Positions 37,635-45,358 of a DNA stretch of 64,000 nt are shown one piece after another. The stretch comes from Bradyrhizobium sp. BTAi1 (lineage in GTDB: Bacteria > Pseudomonadota > Alphaproteobacteria > Rhizobiales > Xanthobacteraceae), in NCBI RefSeq assembly GCF_000015165.1, contig NC_009485.1, positions 3,987,501 to 4,051,500 on the forward strand, written 5' to 3'. The notes beneath the pieces were generated by a model, which worked only from the letters and a program-made list of their open reading frames with translations, made no database searches and was not told the DNA's origin. A program made the translations under genes and the position numbers. The number at the start of each line of letters is the position of its first letter. The first letter of the stretch is position 1.

Positions 37635-38720
37635 TCAGGTCCCGGCATCGAACCGGTCGAGGAACTCGCGGACGGTGTGAACCGAGCCGGTGTCGGCCGG
37701 CGCGTAGCCGGGCAGGGCTGCGATCTCACGATGGAAATCGTCGCCCTTCATCACGTCGAGCACGCGCCGCATCGGATCGCTCTCCAGGAACGATTGATGG
37801 CAGGCGAAGAAGTAGTCCTCGGTGAGGATGCGGATGAAGTCGAGCCCGAACTGCCGCGCGGCAGCCTCGACGCCAAAGCTGACATCGGCCATGCCGCTCG
37901 CGACATAGGCGGCGACGGCCGCATGGGTGAACTCGATCTGCTGCGCGCCGTTGATCTGCTGTTCGTCCAGGCCATGCGCTGCGAGCAACTGATCGAACAG
38001 CAGGCGGGTGCCCGAGTCATGATCACGATTGACGAACCGCGCTTTGCCTTCGGCGAGATCGGCCAATGATCGGATGGACAGCGGATTGCCGCGTTTGACC
38101 ATCAATCCCATCTCGCGTGTCACGAAACTGATGACACAGTCCCGCTCGGGATCGAGCCAGTCTCGGCAGGCCTGAATGCTCTGTGCCCGGAGCTCGCCCC
38201 GTGGCAGGTGCAAACCCGAAAGATCGCAGGCGTCCTGCGCGAGCGAGGCCAGCGAATGTTGGCTGCTGACGTAGCGAAGGTCGATGCCGACACCCGGTGC
38301 GCGATCCAGCAACTCACGCAGCTTGGCCACGGCAAAGCCATGACTGGCGTGAACGCGGATCAGCGCCGGGTGTGGCTGAAGGAACGGTTTGATCTCGGTG
38401 ACGAGCTCCTGCGCGAGATTGTCGAGCTGAGGACCGAGCCGCGCATGCATGCGCTCGCCCGCCCACACCAGCTTGTCTCCGAATGCGGTCAGTCGCGATC
38501 CCTTGCCGCGCTGGGCTTCCACCAACGGCACGCCGAAAAATGCCGACCATTGCTCGATCAGATTCCAGACATGCCGATAGGAGAGCTGGGCATCGGTGGC
38601 TGCGCTCGTGATCTTGCCCGTCCGCCTGATCTCGCTGAGCACGCGGAGCATCACGACGATGCTGTGCGGGTCATCATCCTTGGAGAAGCGCCAGACAGGT
38701 TCGATCGCGATCCGCAACAT
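37635..38720 (-). CDS. ModE-type HTH regulator with periplasmic-binding-like sensor domain
   Basis: The 361-residue product has an N-terminal winged helix like that of ModE (about residues 15-90): IVVMLRVLSEIRRTGKITSA, then SYRHVWNLIEQWSAFFGVPL and GSRLTAFGDKLVW. In place of the two Mop/TOBE molybdate-binding domains of ModE, the remainder (about 120-350) is a substrate-binding-protein-like domain (GLMVKRGNPLSIRSL, DSGTRLLFDQLL, VAAYVASGMADVSFGVEAAA). Such fusions are known as a separate family, but their ligand is usually undefined. It is divergent from the first aldehyde dehydrogenase across a 111-base gap and adjacent to mosBA, so it probably controls this locus in response to an oxyanion or a metabolite. 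Confidence 0.85.
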   Translation of the reverse strand: MLRIAIEPVWRFSKDDDPHSIVVMLRVLSEIRRTGKITSAATDAQLSYRHVWNLIEQWSAFFGVPLVEAQRGKGSRLTAFGDKLVWAGERMHARLGPQLDNLAQELVTEIKPFLQPHPALIRVHASHGFAVAKLRELLDRAPGVGIDLRYVSSQHSLASLAQDACDLSGLHLPRGELRAQSIQACRDWLDPERDCVISFVTREMGLMVKRGNPLSIRSLADLAEGKARFVNRDHDSGTRLLFDQLLAAHGLDEQQINGAQQIEFTHAAVAAYVASGMADVSFGVEAAARQFGLDFIRILTEDYFFACHQSFLESDPMRRVLDVMKGDDFHREIAALPGYAPADTGSVHTVREFLDRFDAGT

Positions 38721-38764
38721 CAGGGCCTGCTCTTGAAGACGGCTTCATGTGATCGCCTGCAATA

Positions 38765-38810
38765 GGCAACCCATATCATATTTACGAACTCATATTTGCT
38801 CCTACGTTGG
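38765..38810. promoter_or_regulatory. AT-rich operator-like direct repeats
   Basis: In the divergent gap, CATATTTACGAACTCATATT contains a direct repeat: TCATATTTAC and TCATATTTGC, 14 bases apart. It lies between the regulator (start 38720) and the first aldehyde dehydrogenase (start 38832). It could be a binding site for the regulator or a -10 region for either gene. No Mo-box palindrome is present here. Confidence 0.4.
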
Positions 38811-38831
38811 CATACAACAAGCGGAGGAAAT

Positions 38832-40322
38832 ATGATGTCCATTGCATATGAGTACGAGCGCAGCTCCGCGCTATCGTCGGATCTGACGAAGCCGCTGCAA
38901 CTTCTGATCGGCGGACGGCACGTTCCGTCGGTCTCGGGGCGCACCTTCACGACGCTCAATCCCGCCACGGAGCAACCGCTCGCGACCATTGCCGAGGGCA
39001 ATGCCGAGGATGTCGATCTTGCCGTCGCAGCCGCGCGGCGTGCCTTCGAAGGTCCTTGGCGCACGATGCGTGCGGCCGAGCGCGGCGCGATCCTGCTCAA
39101 ATGGGCGCAGCTGGTGCGTGATCGGTCCGCTGAGATCGTCGAGCTGGAAAGCCTGGACGCCGGCAAGCCGGTGTCGGCGATCCTGCGCCAGGATCTTCCT
39201 GCGGCGATCGACACGCTGACCTACTACGCCGGCTGGGCCGACAAGATCAGCGGCGAGGTTGTCTCCACCCGCGACGATGCCCTGACCTATACGGTGCGCG
39301 AGCCGGTCGGCGTGGTCGCCGCGATCGTGCCCTGGAACTTTCCTTTGATGATCGGGATGTGGAAGCTTGCCCCGGCACTGGCCTGCGGTTGCACGGTGGT
39401 GATGAAACCGGCCGAGCTGACCTCGCTGTCCGCGCTGCGCATCGCTGAGCTGGCACTCGAAGCCGGTCTGCCACCGGGCGTTCTCAACATCGTGACCGGA
39501 CCCGGGCGCATCGTCGGCGAGGCGCTGGTCAACCATCCCGATGTCGACAAAGTGACGTTCACCGGCTCGCCCGGCGTTGGCCGCGGCATCATGAAGGCGG
39601 CCGCCGGCAACTTCAAACGGGTGTCGCTCGAGCTCGGCGGCAAGTCCGCCAACATCATCTTCGATGATGCGAATATCGAGGCGGCGGCCAAAGCTGCGGC
39701 CAGCGGCATCTTCTTCAACGCCGGGCAGGTTTGCTCCGCGGGCTCCCGCGTGCTGGTGCAGGAGCGCGCCTATGACGAGGTCGTCGAACGCCTGACCGCG
39801 CGGGCACGCGCGTTGCGGATCGGAGATCCGCTCGATCGCGCGACCTCGCTCGGTCCGGTGATCTCCGAGCGGCAGATGAAGACGATCCTCGACTATGTCG
39901 ACATCGGCCGACGCGAGGGCGCCACGCTCGTGACCGGGGGCGAGCGCGCCGCGGCGCGGGGCTATTTCATCAGCCCGGCGGTGTTTGCCGGCGTCACGCA
40001 TGAGATGCGGATCTCGCAGGAGGAGATCTTCGGTCCTGTGGTCAGCGTGATCAAGTTCAAGGACGAGGCCGATGCGCTGCGCATGGCGAACGGCACCGCC
40101 TACAGCTTGGCGGCCGGCGTCTGGAGCCGCGACCTGGGGCGCGTACAGCGCTTCGCCAAGCGGCTGCGCGCCGGCACGGTGTGGATCAACACCTATGGCT
40201 ACACCGACGTCCGGTTGCCCTGGGGCGGCGACCGCGACTCCGGTCTCGGCCGCGAGCACGGCACGGCGGCATTGGACAATTTCACCGAGCCGAAGGCGGT
40301 GTGGATGAACCTCGCAGTGTGA
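38832..40322 (+). CDS. Aldehyde dehydrogenase (first of two in the molybdenum locus)
   Basis: The 496-residue NAD(P)-dependent enzyme is predicted to oxidise an aldehyde to the acid. ATG at 38832 (or 38835) follows GGAGGA. Hallmarks are PWNFPLMIGMWKLAPALA, FTGSPGVGRGI (Rossmann cofactor loop), catalytic Glu in SLELGGKSANII, and catalytic Cys in FNAGQVCSAGSRVLV. The C-terminus matches the family. The substrate is unknown. It is divergent from the ModE-like regulator and convergent with mosA (85 bases between stops). Why an aldehyde dehydrogenase sits with molybdenum genes is not explained by the sequence. Confidence 0.93.
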   Translation: MMSIAYEYERSSALSSDLTKPLQLLIGGRHVPSVSGRTFTTLNPATEQPLATIAEGNAEDVDLAVAAARRAFEGPWRTMRAAERGAILLKWAQLVRDRSAEIVELESLDAGKPVSAILRQDLPAAIDTLTYYAGWADKISGEVVSTRDDALTYTVREPVGVVAAIVPWNFPLMIGMWKLAPALACGCTVVMKPAELTSLSALRIAELALEAGLPPGVLNIVTGPGRIVGEALVNHPDVDKVTFTGSPGVGRGIMKAAAGNFKRVSLELGGKSANIIFDDANIEAAAKAAASGIFFNAGQVCSAGSRVLVQERAYDEVVERLTARARALRIGDPLDRATSLGPVISERQMKTILDYVDIGRREGATLVTGGERAAARGYFISPAVFAGVTHEMRISQEEIFGPVVSVIKFKDEADALRMANGTAYSLAAGVWSRDLGRVQRFAKRLRAGTVWINTYGYTDVRLPWGGDRDSGLGREHGTAALDNFTEPKAVWMNLAV

Positions 40323-40406
40323 GGTTGCGAGATCCATCTGCGAGCAGGGCCGCGATGTCGCACTCGCGGCCCTGCAAGGGGCGTCGTTCAGTCGATCTTT
40401 GTCGTC

Positions 40407-41237
40407 TTAGTCCATTGCGCCCGTCGTGATGATCGAGCCGACGTGATGGCCGCGCAACGCTGCCGTGAGCCGTCCGGGAACCAATCCGTTGATGAGCTGG
40501 ATGCGCGTCAGGTGGCGGGCATTGGCCATCACCTCGACCAGCGTGCGGTCGAACGGCAGCGTGCCCTCCTGCTTGGCAAGCGCATCGAAGCTGGTGCGGT
40601 CCAGCAGTTTCGCCTGAGCTGCGTCCGGCCCCTTCGGGTCTGCGGTGTAGACGCCATCCACATCCTCGACGATGGTCAGGCCGGCAGCGCCGAGCGCGTC
40701 GGCGATCAGGAAGGCGCCGGTGTCGGCCCGATGCGGTGGGATGCGCGAGGTCGGGAATTCATGGTGGTGATAGGGCGGAAAGGCGCTGCCGACCACGGCG
40801 CGCGCGGCGGTGAGATGGATCGCGAGCTGGTTGGCGATGGTCGGATGTTCGATATAGGAGACACCTTCCGACGCCAGCAGCGCGGCCAGGATATGGCCGT
40901 TCTGGCCGGCTTCGCTGGCTGCCAGCGGCGCGAGCGAGCCGACCGGCAGGCCGAGATCGAGGCCGACGCCATACAGGTGGCGGGCGCGGATGCCGGCGCC
41001 GGTCAGGATCAGCAGGCGGTGCTCGGGCAGCAGCGTCTTGATCTCCTCAACCAGGGGCAGGATCGCCTCTGCGCCGCGGTCCATGATCGCGCGGCCGCCG
41101 ATCTTGATGACCTGCAGCCACGGCAGCAGCGCGATCGGGCGCTTGCCGGCCACGGGACGGGTGAGCTTGTTGTCGAGCAGTGTCTGGCGCGCGAGCGGCG
41201 AGGCGACGTGCTTGATGGTGTTGGCGGTCTCAGCCAT
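40407..41237 (-). CDS. mosA: Molybdenum storage protein subunit alpha
   Basis: With MosB it forms a hexamer that stores large numbers of Mo (or W) atoms as polyoxometalate clusters in an ATP-dependent way. The 276-residue product has the UMP-kinase-like amino-acid-kinase fold: [13 protein letters not shown] (44-56), [13 protein letters not shown], and the subunit hallmark [21 protein letters not shown] (154-174), whose His cluster corresponds to cluster-binding histidines of the Azotobacter protein as I recall it. Similarity to the remembered A. vinelandii sequence is high over the whole length. The start at 41237 gives exactly the family length. Second gene of mosB-mosA, 13 bases after the mosB stop. 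Confidence 0.93.
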   Translation of the reverse strand: MAETANTIKHVASPLARQTLLDNKLTRPVAGKRPIALLPWLQVIKIGGRAIMDRGAEAILPLVEEIKTLLPEHRLLILTGAGIRARHLYGVGLDLGLPVGSLAPLAASEAGQNGHILAALLASEGVSYIEHPTIANQLAIHLTAARAVVGSAFPPYHHHEFPTSRIPPHRADTGAFLIADALGAAGLTIVEDVDGVYTADPKGPDAAQAKLLDRTSFDALAKQEGTLPFDRTLVEVMANARHLTRIQLINGLVPGRLTAALRGHHVGSIITTGAMD

Positions 41238-41250
41238 GGATATGGGCCTC

Positions 41251-42063
41251 TCAGCTCGCAGTGATGATCGTGCCGACATGCTCGCCGGCGAGCGCGCGGG
41301 TCAGATTGCCGGGCACGAGGCCGTTGACGACCTGGACCTCGCGGACATGGCGTGAGGCTTCGAGCAGATCGAGCATCGGAAACTCCAGGATGGAGTCGGC
41401 GAGACCCTTGGCCTTCATCTCGGCGACCGAGATCTTCGGAATGAAGGTGGCGTTCTTCTCGGTCTTCGGATTGGCGGTATAGAGGCCGTTTTCGTCCTTC
41501 ACATAGATCATCGCCTTGCAGCCGAACTGCTCGGCGACCAGGAAGCAGCCGGCGTCGGTGCGGTAGGGCGGGATCACGCCGTCGGCGGCGGGGCGCATCC
41601 ACAGGCCGTAGGGTGGCATGCCGCTGAAGACGACGGCGTTCACTTCGGCAAGATACAGCGGCACGGCGGACAGGCCGGCGCCGTCGACCGCCGAGATGCC
41701 GTGCTTGGCGAGCAACTGTCCCAGCATCGCCGCGTTCTGATCGGCGACCGAGGCGCCGAGCTGCGACAGCACGCCGGCGGGCAGGTTGAGGCCGGCGGCG
41801 ATCGAATAGAGGTGGCGAGCGCGCGTCCCGGCGCCGGTCCCGATCAGCATCTTGTGCGCCTTGCGGGCGGCTACGATCTCCTCAACCAGCGGATAGACGG
41901 CGGCGCGCCCGCGGTCGATCATGCTCTGGCCGCCGATCTTGATCACATTGGCGTCAGGAAGGATGCGGAAATCAATTGCCGTCTCCGCCGCCGCGATCAA
42001 TTGGGCGTCGGTCAGCGAGCGCTGCATCAGCAGCGTCTCGAGCTCGGCCGTCGTGCTTGCCAT
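41251..42063 (-). CDS. mosB: Molybdenum storage protein subunit beta
   Basis: Partner of MosA. The 270-residue product starts [20 protein letters not shown], close to the remembered A. vinelandii MosB start, and has the same length. Kinase-fold motifs are [13 protein letters not shown] (40-52) and [15 protein letters not shown]. The subunit-specific [20 protein letters not shown] and CEQFGC-like segment ([20 protein letters not shown]) follow, and it ends [10 protein letters not shown]. The ATG at 42063 is preceded by AAGGGATC. A palindrome resembling a Mo-box lies 257 bases upstream. MosC, an ABC-ATPase-like assembly partner in Azotobacter, is not in this window. Confidence 0.93.
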   Translation of the reverse strand: MASTTAELETLLMQRSLTDAQLIAAAETAIDFRILPDANVIKIGGQSMIDRGRAAVYPLVEEIVAARKAHKMLIGTGAGTRARHLYSIAAGLNLPAGVLSQLGASVADQNAAMLGQLLAKHGISAVDGAGLSAVPLYLAEVNAVVFSGMPPYGLWMRPAADGVIPPYRTDAGCFLVAEQFGCKAMIYVKDENGLYTANPKTEKNATFIPKISVAEMKAKGLADSILEFPMLDLLEASRHVREVQVVNGLVPGNLTRALAGEHVGTIITAS

Positions 42064-42435
42064 CGAACAGGATCCCTTATGCTTGTCGACATCCGTCAGC
42101 GCGCCGGCATGCCACCGCCGCCGCCCGTTGTGGGCTCCTGAACGTTTCCTGGAGGGGAGGGCCGGGAGCTCAAGCCCCGGCCTCGATCGCGTGCTGTCCA
42201 TGGACGACGCGATCCTTTGTGGCGTCGGCCGCTCGCTTGGCTGCCAACACGCGGCGAAAATGATCGCTCCGGTTCCGGACGTCAACCGCGATCAGAGCAA
42301 TTCTTTTGATGTTTCAATGAGCTATATCGTTATTGATACAGCTTTGGTGGGTCCCGAAGCCGCCCCCATCGCGGCTGCTCGAATATTGAGCAGGTCGTGA
42401 ACGGCGCGTGCGAGCGCCCTCGCGTCGGTGCCAAG
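42064..42435. other. Gap between mosB and the DUF2478 gene
   Basis: About 370 bases with no credible gene. It must carry the mosB-mosA promoter, and it contains the Mo-box-like palindrome at 42320-42343 and an AT-rich patch (42290-42345). Confidence 0.55.
42320..42343. promoter_or_regulatory. Mo-box-like palindrome before mosB
   Basis: AGCTATATC, 6 bases, then GATACAGCT. The half-sites match at 8 of 9 positions as inverted repeats, with the same 6-base spacer as ModE boxes. The outer CG of the consensus is replaced by AG. It lies 257-280 bases before the mosB start. Confidence 0.5.
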
Positions 42436-42999
42436 CTATTTCAGCATCTCGCAGATCGTTGGGCGGACATCATCGAACCCTGGGTAACGCCGCGACACGG
42501 TTTGCCACCAAGCATTCAACGCACGATGCGTGCAGGGCAGTCGCACACTCATGCCGTGCGCGAACCGGATCCATTCCACAAATCGGAAGCTTGGGACCGC
42601 GATCACGACAGGGATATCTGATGCCAGTGCCTGCTCGATCAGGAAGGTGAGGCCTTTGCCTTCGCTTTCCTGACGGCCGAAGCGGTTGATGATGAGAAGA
42701 TCGGCGCCGTCGCTGAGGGCGTTCGCGACCTCGGCACCAGCCTGCAGCAGCTGGCCGACATCGAGCCGGCGGCCGCTCGCATGATGTCCAAGTTGCAGCA
42801 GCAGGGGACGCTCGACACCGTTGTGCACCAGCATCGCTGCGATGCCGTCAGCGTCGACGGCGTGTCGGACCTGTTGGATCAGGCCGACGGCGCGAACGCC
42901 GCGGGCCTGCAGGCTCTGCGCGAAATTGCGCAGCACAGTGTCAGGGTCGTCGCCGCGGTCATAGACCACGGCAGCGAGATCGCATTCGGCATCGAACAT
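42436..42999 (-). CDS. DUF2478 family protein
   Basis: The 187-residue product begins MFDAECDLAAVVYDRGDDPD and continues with VLRNFAQSLQARGVRAVGLIQ, DLLIINRFGRQESEGKGL and PVVIAVP, the DUF2478 pattern as I know it. These proteins resemble P-loop NTPases of the nucleoside-triphosphatase type, though I see no classical Walker A here. The family is often encoded next to molybdate transport or molybdenum storage genes. Its precise role is not established. It starts 66 bases after the stop of the second aldehyde dehydrogenase on the same strand, so they are probably cotranscribed. Confidence 0.82.
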   Translation of the reverse strand: MFDAECDLAAVVYDRGDDPDTVLRNFAQSLQARGVRAVGLIQQVRHAVDADGIAAMLVHNGVERPLLLQLGHHASGRRLDVGQLLQAGAEVANALSDGADLLIINRFGRQESEGKGLTFLIEQALASDIPVVIAVPSFRFVEWIRFAHGMSVRLPCTHRALNAWWQTVSRRYPGFDDVRPTICEMLK

Positions 43000-43065
43000 T
43001 GCGCGCTCCGAATGGCAATGGAGATCGACGAGGCCGCGGCTGTTGTCCCGCGGCCTCGCGGTGGC

Positions 43066-44478
43066 TCAGGCGGCGACGCCGGGTCCGTTGATGATCTGCA
43101 GCTGGGTGAATTCGGCGAGGCCTTCCTCGGCGAATTCGGTGCCGATGCCGGATTGCTTGGCGCCGCCGAACGGGATGTGCGGCGCCATGTCGAGATGCTT
43201 GTTGATCCATACCGTGCCGGCCTCGATCCGCGTGGCGATCTCGTGGGCGCGTTTCGGATCTGACGACCACACCGAGGCGCCGAGCCCGTAGCTGGAAGCA
43301 TTGGCGCGGCGGATCACGTCGTCGGAATCGGAGTATTTGATCACGGGCAGCACCGGTCCGAACTGCTCCTCGTCGACCAGCTTGGAGCCTTCCGCGATGT
43401 CGCGCACGATGGTCGGCGCGATGAAATAGCCGGGGCGGTCCATCGCCGCGCCGCCGGCGATCACCTTGCCGTTCTTGTGCGCGTCGTCGAGAAACGCCTT
43501 CACCTTCTCGTACTGCATCTTGTTCTGCAGCGGTCCGAGCTTGGTGCCCTGCTTGGAGCCGTCATCGACGACCGTGCTCTTGGCGATCGCGACCAGCTCG
43601 TCGCAAATCTCGTCATAGACGCTTTCATGGACATAGAGCCGCTTGATCGCGAGGCACACCTGGCCTGAGTTCTGGAAGGCGCCGTCGAAGATGCCGGGCG
43701 CGACCGTCTTCGGATCGACGTCGTCGAGCACGATGCCGGCGTCGTTGCCGCCCAGCTCGAGCGTGATGCGCTTCAAGGTCTGGGCGGCGCTCGCCATCAC
43801 CTTCTGGCCGGTGGCGGTCGAGCCCGTGAACGAGATCTTTCGGATGTCCGGATGCTTCGTCATGGGATCGCCGAGATCGTTGGCGTCAGCGATCACGTTG
43901 AGCACGCCGGCGGGGAGCACATCCTTGACCAGCTCGGCGAAGCGCAGCGTCGATAGCGGCGTCGTCGGCGCCGGCTTGACCACCAGCGTGTTGCCGGCGA
44001 GCAGGGCAGGTGGCAGCTTGAAGCCGAGGATCAGCAGCGGGAAGTTCCAGGGGATGATGGCGCCGACCACGCCCAGGGGGCGCCGATAGGCTTCGACCTG
44101 CCGGTCGCCCGAACGCTCCAGCACCCGCATCGGCAGATCCAGTGACGCCAGATAGCGGAAGAAGCCGGCCATGCCGAGCACCTCGCCGGTGGCGTCGGCG
44201 AGCGGCTTGCCTTGTTCGCTGGTCAAGATCCGGGCGAGGTCGTTGGCATGGGCCTCGATGATGTCCGCCATCTTGCCGATCAGGCGGCGGCGTTCCGTGA
44301 TCGGGGTGGCGGCCCAGGCCGGAAAGGCGGCCTTGGCGGCGGCCACCGCCGCGTCGAGCTGGTCCTTGGATGCTCGCGGACAATCGGTCAGCACCTCCTC
44401 GGTCGCGGGATTGATGACCGGCATGGTCGTCTCGCCCGGCACCAACGCCCCGCCGATCAGAAGATGATAGTCACTCAT
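43066..44478 (-). CDS. Aldehyde dehydrogenase (second in the molybdenum locus)
   Basis: The 470-residue product is closest in character to succinate-semialdehyde-type dehydrogenases: PWNFPLLILGFKLPPALLAG, FTGSTATGQKVMASAA, catalytic Glu in TLELGGNDAGIVLD and catalytic Cys in FQNSGQVCLAIKRLYV. The C-terminal PFGGAKQSGIGTEFAEEGL is standard. Substrate not predictable. Its ATG at 44478 is preceded, at 44516-44539, by a near-perfect Mo-box, so it should respond to a ModE-type regulator and is first of an operon with the DUF2478 gene. It is only a distant relative of the first aldehyde dehydrogenase, not a recent duplicate. Confidence 0.93.
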   Translation of the reverse strand: MSDYHLLIGGALVPGETTMPVINPATEEVLTDCPRASKDQLDAAVAAAKAAFPAWAATPITERRRLIGKMADIIEAHANDLARILTSEQGKPLADATGEVLGMAGFFRYLASLDLPMRVLERSGDRQVEAYRRPLGVVGAIIPWNFPLLILGFKLPPALLAGNTLVVKPAPTTPLSTLRFAELVKDVLPAGVLNVIADANDLGDPMTKHPDIRKISFTGSTATGQKVMASAAQTLKRITLELGGNDAGIVLDDVDPKTVAPGIFDGAFQNSGQVCLAIKRLYVHESVYDEICDELVAIAKSTVVDDGSKQGTKLGPLQNKMQYEKVKAFLDDAHKNGKVIAGGAAMDRPGYFIAPTIVRDIAEGSKLVDEEQFGPVLPVIKYSDSDDVIRRANASSYGLGASVWSSDPKRAHEIATRIEAGTVWINKHLDMAPHIPFGGAKQSGIGTEFAEEGLAEFTQLQIINGPGVAA

Positions 44479-44515
44479 GGCATGCCTCTCCCTGCAATAT
44501 GTGACGCTTCGGTCA

Positions 44516-44539
44516 CGTTATATACAAAGCTATATCACG
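44516..44539. promoter_or_regulatory. Mo-box (ModE-type operator)
   Basis: CGTTATATA (44516-44524), a 6-base spacer CAAAGC, then TATATCACG (44531-44539). The halves are inverted repeats at 8 of 9 positions and match the known ModE operator CGTTATATA-N6-TATATAACG closely. It begins 38 bases before the second aldehyde dehydrogenase start and probably overlaps its promoter. Confidence 0.8.
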
Positions 44540-44598
44540 CAAAATACAGCAGCGCCATCGTTAGATGGCCGTGGGGCAGGTAGACGCTGCTCCGTTTT

Positions 44599-44622
44599 CG
44601 ATATATTCATGCGGGAATAACG
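44599..44622. promoter_or_regulatory. Weak Mo-box-like site
   Basis: CGATAT (44599-44604) and ATAACG (44617-44622) are separated by 12 bases, the spacing of the core hexamers in a Mo-box; one position of the outer core differs and the inner halves do not match. It lies 23-46 bases before the small gene that starts at 44645. Confidence 0.35.
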
Positions 44623-44644
44623 GTGAATTGAAGCGGAGCGCGTG

Positions 44645-45025
44645 ATGCAATTGCGGGCGAAGGCGCTGACCTGTTGCGAGGTGGTGGATGACGGCGAGAC
44701 GATCTCGCTCGGCTTCGAGGACGCCGCAGGTCAGCCGATCGCGCTCAGCCTCTCGGTCAGCCAGGCCGGTGCGCTGATCATGACCCTGCCGGGCCTTCTC
44801 GAAATGGCACTGCGCGCGCGCTATGGCGATCAGGCGCTGCGCTATGCCTATCCGCTGGCATCCTGGACCATCGAGCAATCCACCGACGCCGCCCAGCGCA
44901 TCATGACGCTCGCCACCGCCGACGGCTTCAGCGTCCGCTTCGCGATCCCGACGGCCGAGCAGAACGTGCTCGGCGAGGCGCTGCTGGCGCAGTACCCGAC
45001 GCTCATGGCTGTCCGGCCCAATTGA
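44645..45025 (+). CDS. Small unknown protein at the edge of the molybdenum locus
   Basis: The 126-residue product (ATG at 44645; a GTG one codon earlier also fits) is soluble, with mixed alpha/beta character: CEVVDDGETISLGFEDAAGQ, LSVSQAGALIMTLPGLLEMA and TADGFSVRFAIPTAEQNVLG. I do not recognise a family. It is divergent from the second aldehyde dehydrogenase, with a good and a weak Mo-box between them, so it may belong to the same regulon. Codon use resembles the neighbours. Its downstream gap carries repeat copy B. Confidence 0.7.
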   Translation: MQLRAKALTCCEVVDDGETISLGFEDAAGQPIALSLSVSQAGALIMTLPGLLEMALRARYGDQALRYAYPLASWTIEQSTDAAQRIMTLATADGFSVRFAIPTAEQNVLGEALLAQYPTLMAVRPN

Positions 45026-45358
45026 AGCGGTCGGGCGACCGGGTGTGGTTTGGGCCGCAGGGCCGACGGCCTGAGCTTGTCAGTATTATGATCTTGACCA
45101 GCACCCGCCGGCCCGCGGCGATGTGCTCACGGCGGCTGCGGCACGGTGCCGCGCTCTGGGAGCGCGGGGGTGGATGACCACCCTCGTCCTCCACAGCATG
45201 ATCCGGAAAAGTGGAAACCGGTCGTCCGACAGGATCATGATGCGTTTCCGTGGAAGCGCATCATGATCTGGACTTGAACCGCTTGCGGCCTCCGCGATAC
45301 CACAACATCGTATGTTATTTGCCGCCCGGGATAGGGCTTTTCGAAGTTGGACTCGTGA
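45026..45358. other. Intergenic region with repeat copy B
   Basis: About 330 bases before the globin gene. Apart from the repeat copy (45195-45269) I see no gene. The short stretch 45290-45355 should hold the globin promoter. Confidence 0.5.
45195..45269 (-). repeat. Dispersed palindromic repeat, copy B
   Basis: AGCATGATCCGGAAAAGTGG at the left is followed by AACCGGT, then the hairpin CATGATGCGTTTCC with GGAAGCGCATCATG (14-bp stem, one mismatch). Read in reverse it has the order and sequence of copy A (37494-37588), except that copy A has about 25 more bases in the middle. The copies are inverted relative to each other. Confidence 0.8.

Noticed and set aside
44599-44622. Considered as a full Mo-box
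   Set aside because: Only the outer hexamer cores match, with one mismatch; kept as a weak site rather than a confident operator.
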